The position numbers and the translations under genes were made by a program. Shown here one piece after another: positions 55,880 to 64,000 of a stretch of 64,000 nt of DNA (the first letter of the stretch is position 1; the number at the start of each line of letters is the position of its first letter). Source of the stretch: Halictus rubicundus (taxonomy: Eukaryota; Arthropoda; Insecta; Hymenoptera; Halictidae); contig NW_027488873.1 in NCBI RefSeq assembly GCF_050948215.1, positions 1 through 64,000 on the forward strand, written 5' to 3'. The notes beneath the pieces are model-generated. The model ran no database searches, was not told where the DNA came from, and was given only the letters and a program-made list of their open reading frames with translations.

Positions 55880-57635
55880 CTATACTATCCTCTATCCTAT
55901 CGTATGCTCTATCCTATCCTATGGTCTATCCTATCCTATCCTCTATCCTATATTCTATCCTATCCTCTATCCTATCCTATATTCTATCCTATCCTCTATC
56001 CTATCCTATCCTCAATCCTATCCTATCCTCTATCCTATCCCATCCCCTATCCTATCCTCTATCCTATCCTATCCTCTGTCCTATCCTTTCCTCTATCCTA
56101 TCCTATCCTCTATCCTATCCTATCCTATCCTCTATCCTATCCTATCCTCTATCCTATCCTATCCTATCCTCTATCCTATCCTATCCTCTATCCAATCCTA
56201 TCCTCTATAATACCCTATCCTCTATCCTATCCTATCCTCTATCCTATCCTATCCTCTATCCTATCCTATCCTCTATCCTATCCTATAGTCTATCCTATCC
56301 TACCCTCTATCCTATCCTATGCTGTATCCTATCAAATCCCCTATCCTATCCTCAATCCTATCCTATCCTCTTTCCTATCCTATCCTCTATCCTATTCCAT
56401 CCTCTATCATATCATCTATCCTATTCTATCCTCTATACTATCCTCTCCTCTATCCTCTCCATTTACCTATCCTATCCTATACTCTATTCTATCCTATCCT
56501 CTATCCTATCCTCTATCATATCCTCTATCCTATCCTCTATCCTATCCTATCCTCTATCATATCCTATCCTCTATCCTATCACATCCCCTATACTATCCTC
56601 TATCCTATCCTATTCTCTATCTTATCCTATCCTCTATCCTATCCCATCCTCTATCCTATCCTATCCTCTATCCTATCCTATACTCTATCCTAACCTCTAT
56701 CCTATCCTCTATCCTATCCTCTATCCTATCCTATCCTCAATCCTATCCTATCCTCTATCCTATCCCATCACCTATCCTATCCTCTATCCTATCCTATCGC
56801 CTATCCTATAATATCCTCTATCCTATCCTATCCTCTATCCTATCCAATCCCCTATCCTATCCTCAATCTTATCCTATCCTCTCTCCTATAATATCCTCTA
56901 TCCTATCCAATCCTCTATCCTATCCTATCCTCTATCCTATCCTATCCTCTATCCTATCGTATCCTCTATCTTATCCCATGCTCCATCCTATCCTATCGTC
57001 TATCCTATAATATCCTCTATCCTATCCTCTATAATATCGCATCCTCTATCCTATCCAATCCCCTATCCTATCTTCTATCCTATCCTATCCTCTATCCTAT
57101 CCTATCCTCTATCCTATCCTCTATCCTATCCTATCCTCTATCCTATCCTATCCTCTATCCTATCCTATCCTCTATCCTATCCTATCCTCTATCCTATCCT
57201 ATCCTCTATCCTATCCTATCCTCTATCCTATCCTATCCTCTATCCTATCCTATAATCTATGCTATCCAATCACCTATCCTATCCTCTATCCTATCCTATC
57301 CTCTATCCTATCCTATGCTCTATCCTATCTTATCTTCTATACAATCCAATCCCCTATCCTATCCTCTATACTATCCTATCCTCCATCCTGTCCTATTCTC
57401 TATCGTATCCTCTATCCTAACCTATCCTCTATCCTATCCTATCCTCTATCGTCTCCAATCTTCTATCCTATCCAATCCCCTATCCTATCCTCTATCCTCT
57501 CCTATCCTCTATCCTATCCTATCCTGTATCCTATCCAATCCTATACACTATACTCTATCGTATTCTATCCTCTATCCTCTCCTATCCTCTATCCTATCCT
57601 ATCCTCTATAATATCGTATCCTCTATCCTATCCTA
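55880..57635 (+). repeat. Copy 2 of the patchy ~1.9-2.4-kb duplication
   Basis: Contains the same ordered marks as 53,900-55,265 (TATGGTC, TATATTC, CTGTCC, CTTTCC, TATAGTC, ATCAAATCCCC, CTCAATCTTATCC, TATAATCTATGC, CTATACAATCC). It also carries an extra segment of about 385 bp with CCATTTACC and CATATCATC variants. The CCATTTACC mark also occurs near 55,277, 61,845 and 63,601. The intervening 55,266-55,879 is TATCC satellite with long clean runs. Confidence 0.78.
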
Positions 57636-60600
57636 TCCTCAATCGTCTCCAATCTTTTATCCTATCTAATCCCCTATCCTATCCTCTATCCTATCCTATC
57701 CTCTATCCAATCCTATCCTGTCCTATTCTCTATCCTATCCTCTATCCAATCCTATCCTGTATCCTATCCTATCCTCTATCCTATCCTATCCTCTATCCTA
57801 GCCTATCCCCTATCCTTTCCTCTATTCGATCCTCTCCTCTATAATATCGTATCCTCTATCCTATCCTGTCCTCTATCCTATAATATCATCCATCCTATCC
57901 TAGTCTCTATAGTATCCTATCCTATCCTCTACCCTATCATCTATCCTATCCTATCATCTATCCTATTCTATACTCTATCCTATCGTATCCGCTATCCTAT
58001 CCTATCCTCTACCCTATCCTATCCTCTATCCTATCCTATCCTCTATCCTATAATATCCTCCATCCTATCCAATCCTCTATCCTATCCAATCCTCTATCCT
58101 ATCCTATCCTCAATCCTATCCCATACTCTATCCTATCCTAACCTCAGTCCAATCCTATCCTCCATCCTATCCTATCCTCTATCCTATCCTATCCCCTATC
58201 CTATCCTATCCTCAATCATATAATATCCTGTATTCTATCCAATCCTCTATCCTACCCTGTGTCCTATCCTATCCTCTATCCTATCCTATCCTCTATCCTA
58301 TCGTATCCTCTATCCTATGATATCCTCTATCCTATCCTATCCTCTATCCTATCCAATGCCCCATCCTATCTTCAATCCTATCCTATCCCCTATCCTATCC
58401 TATCCTATCCTCTACCCTATCCAATCCACTATCCTATCCTATCCTCTATCCTATCCTCTTCTCTATCCTATCCTCTATCGTATCGTATCCTCTATCCTAT
58501 CCAATCCTTTATCCTATACGATCCTCTATCCTATCCTATCCTCTATAATATCGTATCCGCTATCATATCCTATCCTCTTTCCTATAATATCATCTATCCT
58601 ATCCTATCCTCTATCCTGTCATATCCTGTATTATATCCTATCCTCTATCCTATCCTAGCCTCTAACGTTTCCTATCCTCAATCCTATCCTATCCTCTATC
58701 CTATTCAATCCCCTATTCTATCCTCTATCGTACGCTATCCTCTATCATATCCTATCCTCTATCCTATCCTATCCTCTATCCTATCCTATCCTCTATCCTA
58801 TCCTATCCTCTATCCTATCAAATCCTCTATCCTATCCAATCCTGTATCCTATAATATCCTCTATCCTGTCCAATCCTCTATCCTATCCAATCCTCTATCC
58901 TATCCTATCCTCTATCGTCTCCAATCTTTTATCCTATCTAATCCCCTATCCTATCCTCTATCCTATCCTCTATCCTATCCTCTATCCTATCCTATCCTCT
59001 ATACTATTCTATACTCTATCCTATCCTATCCGCTATCCTATCCTATCCACTATCCTATCCTATCCTCTATCCTATCCTATCCTCAATCCTATCCTATCCT
59101 CTATCCTATCCTATCCTCTATCCTATCCTCTATCCTATTCTCTATCCTATCCTATCCTCTATCCTATCCTATCCGCTATCCTATCCTCTATCCGATCCTA
59201 TACTCTATCCTATCCTATCCTCTATAATATTGTATCCTCTAATCTATAATATCATCTACCCTATCCTATCTTCTATCGTATCCTATCCTCTATCCTATCC
59301 TCTATCCTATCCTATCCTCTATCCTATAGTATCCTGTAATCTATCCAATCCTCTATATTATCCAATCCCCTATTCTATAATATCCTCTATCCTACCCAAT
59401 CCTCTATCCTACCCAATCCTGTATCCTGTCCTGTATCCTACAAAATCCTCTATCCTACCCAATCCTGTATCCTGTCCTCTATCCTATCCTCTATCCTATC
59501 GTATCCTCTATCCTATCCCATCCTTCAACGTATCCTATCCTGTATCCTATCCTATCCTATATCCTATAATATCCTCTATCCTATCATATACTCTATCCTA
59601 TCTTATCCTGTATTCTATCCAATCCCCTATCATATCCTGTATCCTATCCCATCCTCTATCCTATCCTATCCTAAACTCTATGCTATCCAATCCTCTATCC
59701 TATCCAATCCTGTATCCTATCCTATATCCTATCCTCTATCCTATCTTTTCCTCTATCATACCCAATCCTATATCCAATTCTATACTCTATCCTATAATAT
59801 CCTCTATCCTATCCTATCCTCTATCCTATCCTATCCTGTATCCTATCCAATCCCCTATCGTATCATCTATCCTACCCCATGCTCTATCCTATCCTATCCT
59901 CAATCCTATCCCATACTCTATCCTATCCTAACCTCAGTCCAATCCTATCCTCCATCCTATCCTATCCTCTATCCTATCCTATCCTATCCTATCCTCTATC
60001 ATATCCTATCCTCTATCCTATACCATCCCCTATACTATCCTCTATCCTATCCTCTATCCTATCCTATCCTCAATCCTATCCTATCCTCTATCCTATCCCA
60101 TCACCTATCCTATCCTCTATCCTATCCTATCGCCTATCCTATTATATCCTCTATCCTATCCTATCCTCTATCCTATCCAATCCCCTATCCTATCCTCAAT
60201 CTTATCCTATCCTCTCTCCTATAATACCCTCTATCCTATCCAATCCTCTATCCTATCCTATCCTCTATCCTATCCCGTCCTCTATCCTATCGTATCCTCT
60301 ATCTTATCCCATGCTCTATCCTATCCTATCCTCTATCCTATCCAATCCCCTATCCTATCCTCAATCCTAGCCTATCCTCTATTCTATCCTATCCTCTATC
60401 CTATCCTATCCTATCCTCTATCCTATCCCATCCCCTACCCTATCCTCTATCCTATCCTACCCTCTATCCTATCCTATGCTGTATCCTATCCAATCCCCTA
60501 TCCTATCCTCAATCCTATCCTATCCTCTATCCTATCCTATCGTCTAACCTATCCTATCCTCAATCCTATCCTATCCTCTATCCTATAAAATCCTCTATCC

Positions 60601-63600
60601 TATCCTCTATCCTATTCTCTATCCTATCCTATCCTCTATCCTATCCTATCCGCTATCCTATCCTCTATCCGATCCTATACTCTATCCTATCCTATCCTCT
60701 ATAATATCGTATCCTCTAATCTATAATATCATCTACCCTATCCTATCTTCTATCGTATCCTATCCTCTATCCTATCCTCCATCCTATCCTATCCTCTATC
60801 CTATAATATCCTGTAATCTATCCAATCCTCTATATTATCCAATCCCCTATTCTATAATATCCTCTATCCTACACAATCCTCTATCCTACCCAATCCTGTA
60901 TCCTGTCCTCTATCCTATCCTCTATCCTATCGTATCTTCTATCCTATCCCATCCTTCAACGTATCCTATCCTGTATCCTATCCTATCCTATATCCTATAA
61001 TATCATCTATCCTATCATATACTCTATCCTATCTTATCCTGTATCCTATCCAATCCCCTATCATATCCTCTATCCTATCCCATCCTGTATCCTATCCTAT
61101 CCTAAACTCTATGCTATCCAATCCTGTATCCTATCCTATATCCTATCCTCTATCCTATCCTATCCTCTATCCTATCCTATCCTCTATCCTATCCTATCCT
61201 CCATCCTATCCTATCCTCTATCCTATCCTATCCTCTATCCTATCCTATCCTCCATCCTATCCTATCCTCTATCCTATCCTATCCTCTATCCTATCCTATC
61301 CTCTATCCTATCCTATCCTCTATCCTATCCTATCTTCAATCCTATCCTATCCTCTATCCTATCACATCCTCTATCCTATCCTATCCTCAATCCTATCCTA
61401 TCCTCTTTCCTATCCCATCCCCTATTATATCCTCTATCCTATCCTTTCCTCTATCCTATCGTATCCTCTATCCTATAATATCCTCAATCCTATCCAATCC
61501 TCTATCCTATCCTCTGTCATATCCTCTATCCTATCCAATCCTCTATCCTATCCTCTGTCATATCCTCTATCCTATCCAATCCTCTATCCTATCCTATCCT
61601 CTATCCTATCGTATCCTCTATCCTGCCCCATCCTCTATCCTATCCCATCCTCTATCCTATCAAATCCTCTATCCTATAATATCCTCTATCCTATCCTATG
61701 CTCTATCCTATCCAATCCCCTATCCTATCTCAATCTTATCCTATCCTCTATCCTATAATATCCTCTATCCTATCCAATCCTCTATCCTATCCTATCCTCT
61801 ATCCTATCCTATCCTCTATCCTATCCTTTCCTCTATCCTCTCCATTTACCTATCCTATCCTCTATCCTATCCTTTCCTCTATTCTATCCTATCCTCTATC
61901 CTATCCTATCCACTTTCCTATTCTATCCTCTATCCTATCCTATCCTCTATCCAATCCTATCCTCTATAATATCCTATCCTCTATCCTATCCTATCCTCTA
62001 TCCTATCCTATCCTCTATCCTATCCTATCCTCTATCCTATCCTATCCTCTATCCTATCCTATCCTCTATCCTATCCTATCCTCTATCCTATCCTATCCTC
62101 TATCCTATCCTATAGTCTATCCTATCCTACCCTCTATCCTATCCTATGCTGTATCCTATCCAATCCCCTATCCTATCCTCAATCCTATCCTATCCTCTAT
62201 CCTATCCTATCCTCTATCCTATCCTATCCTCTATCCTATCCTATCCTCTATCCTATCCTATCCTCTATCCTATCCTCTCCTCTATAATATCGTATCCTCT
62301 ATCCTACCGTATCCTCTATCCTATCCTATCCTCTATCCTAGCCTATCCTCTATCGTCTCCAATCTTCTATCCTATCCAATCCCCTATCCTATCCTCTATC
62401 CTCTCCTATCCTCTATCCTATCCTATCCTGTATCCTATCCTATCCTCTATCCTATCCTCTATCCTATCCTATCCTCAATCCTATCCTATCCTCTATCCTA
62501 TCCCATCACCTATCCTATCCTCTATCCTATCCTATCGCCTATCCTATAATATCCTCTATCCTATCCTATCCTCTTTCCTATCCAATCCCCTATCCTATCC
62601 TCACTCTTATCCTATCCTCTCTCCTATAATATCCTCTATCCTATCCAATCCTCTATCCTATCCTATCCTCTAACCTATCCTATCCTCTATCCTATCGTAT
62701 CCTCTATCTTATCCCATGCTCTATCCTATCCTATCGTCTATCCTATAATATCCTCTATCCTATCCTCTATAATATCGCATCCTCTATCCGATCCAATCCC
62801 CTATCATATCTTCTATCCTATCCTATCCTCTATCCTATCCTATCCTCTATCCTATCCTATCATCTATCCTATCCTCTCCTCAATAATATCGTATCCTCTA
62901 TCCTACCGTATCCTCTATCCTATCCTATCCTCTATCCTATCCTATCCTCTATCGTCTCCAATCCTCTATCCTATCCAATCCCCTATCCTATCCTCTATCC
63001 TCTCCTATCCTCTATCCTATCCTATCCTATCCTGTATCCTATCCAATCCTATATCCTATACTCTATCGTATTCTATCCTCTATCCTCTCCTATCCTCTAT
63101 CCTATCCTATCCTCTATAATATCGTATCCTCTATCCTATCCTATCCTCTATCCTATCCTATCCTCTATCGTCTCCAATCTTTTATCCTATCTAATCCCCT
63201 ATCCTATCCTCTATCCTATCCTATCCTCTATCCAATCCTATCCTCTATCCTATCCTATCATCTATCCTATCCTATCATCTATCCTATCCTATCCTCTATC
63301 CTATCCTATCTTCAATCCTATCCTATCCTCTATCCTATCCTATCCACTATCCTATCCTATCTTCAATCCTATCCTATCCTCTATCCTATCCTATCCTCTA
63401 TCCTATCCTTTCCTCTATCCTATCCTATGCTCTATCCTATCCAATCCCCTATCCTATCCTCAATCCTATCCTATCCTCTATTCTATCCTATCCTCTATCC
63501 TATCCTATCCTCTATCCTATCCTATCCTCTATCCTATCCCATCCCCTATCCTATCCTCTATCCTATCCTATCCTCTATCCTATCCTTTCCTCTATCCTCT

Positions 63601-64000
63601 CCATTTACCTATCCTATCCTCTATCCTATCCTTTCCTCTATTCTAACCTATCCTCTATCCTATCCTATCCTCTATCCTATTCTATCCTCTATCCTATCCT
63701 ATCCTCTATCCTATCCTATGCTCTATCCTATCCTATGCTCTATCCTATCCAATCCCCTATCCTATCCTGAATCCTATCCTATCCTGAATCCTATCCTATC
63801 CCCTATCCTATCCTATCCTCTATCCTATACTATCCTCTATCCTATCCTATCCTCTATCCTATCCTATCCTCTATCCTATCCTATCCTATCCTCTATCCTA
63901 TTCTATCCTCTATCCTATACTATCCTCTATCCTATCCTATCCTCTATCCTATCCTATCCTCTATCCTATCCTATCCTCTATCCTATCCTATCCTCTATCC
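57636..64000 (+). repeat. Most diverged part of the TATCC array, mosaic duplications
   Basis: Variant density is high, with CTGTATCC, CCAATCC, CAAAATCC, TTCAACGTATCC and TAATCC frequent. About 59,130-59,705 repeats at about 60,605-61,140 with an offset of 1,477 bp at the CCGATCC mark and 1,431 bp at the TTCAACG mark (59,524 to 60,955). An ACCTCAGTCC mark lies at 58,141 and 59,931. The CTCAATCTTATCC run of 54.5 and 56.9 kb is found again near 60,194, and a variant near 62,600. A TCGTCTCCAATCTTTTATCC run occurs near 57,653, 58,917 and 63,168. The array continues beyond the window. Confidence 0.82.

Larger units (their letters stand above)
11886..64000 (+). repeat. 17-bp satellite (TATCC)3TC, main plus-strand array
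   Basis: More than 52 kb of TATCCTATCCTATCCTC ladder, roughly 3,000 units, running off the right edge. The 17-bp unit is the commonest form, and 12-bp and 22-bp units are scattered throughout. Variants are single-base changes (TATGC, TATCG, CATATCC, CTAACC, CCAATCC, TATAATATCC, CTGTATCC). Variant density is low at about 12.8-18 kb and in short runs such as 53,230-53,590, and clearly higher beyond about 40 kb, where CCAATCCCC, ATCGAATCC and CTCAATCC mark almost every few units. The consensus lacks stop trinucleotides on the plus strand but has TAG in every frame on the minus strand. Long open frames are therefore found only on the plus strand here and only on the minus strand at 1-5,300. Confidence 0.97.

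Noticed and set aside
1..64000. CRISPR array
   Set aside because: Repeats are directly adjacent with no unique spacers, no leader and no cas genes, and the unit is itself internally repetitive.
1..64000. GATA-type repeat or arrays of GATA-factor sites
   Set aside because: The consensus gives GGATAG, lacking the A or T before GATA required by the usual WGATAR site. Only the CATATCC variants make TGATAG, and nothing suggests regulatory use.

Overview
The whole 64-kb window is tandem satellite DNA. I find no protein-coding gene, RNA gene, transposon, CRISPR array or unique-sequence island longer than about 50 bp. This points to a eukaryotic heterochromatic region (pericentromeric, subtelomeric or a sex-chromosome-type array). 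The sequence alone does not identify the species.

Three satellite families lie end to end, and all three have a 17-bp unit built as three copies of a pentamer plus a dinucleotide. Positions 1 to about 5,300 are the family (TATCC)3TC read on the minus strand. Positions about 5,345 to 10,805 are (TTCAC)3TC on the plus strand. A linker of about 50 bp with a run of 12 C follows. Positions about 10,853 to 11,545 are (ACACC)3AC. A degenerate zone (about 11,546-11,885) grades from ACACC into TATCC, and about 11,886-64,000 is (TATCC)3TC again, now on the plus strand. None of the consensus units has a G on its C-rich strand. One strand is therefore almost G-free, and the polarity flips once, near 5,340.

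Segmental duplications are superimposed on the 17-bp ladder. (a) An inverted repeat has arms at 1 to ~5,290 and ~16,320-21,607. (b) A tandem duplication of about 8,178 bp spans ~18.36-26.53 kb and ~26.53-34.72 kb. (c) A tandem duplication of about 1.5 kb spans ~36.14-37.63 and ~37.63-39.17 kb. (d) A 323-bp (19 x 17) duplication lies at ~39.14-39.79 kb. (e) A duplication of about 4.8 kb spans ~41.4-46.2 and ~46.2-51.3 kb. (f) Older, patchier duplications fill ~52-64 kb. Copies often differ by whole multiples of 17 bp, so block duplication and single-unit slippage both operate.

The many long open reading frames (up to 1,285 codons) are by-products of the repeat. The 17-nt unit contains no stop trinucleotide on its C-rich strand in any frame, and since 17 is not a multiple of 3 every frame reads as a 17-residue repeat. 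I annotate none as a gene. The most noteworthy observation is that three different pentamers share one 5+5+5+2 architecture, with the dinucleotide equal to the first and last base of the pentamer in all three families.
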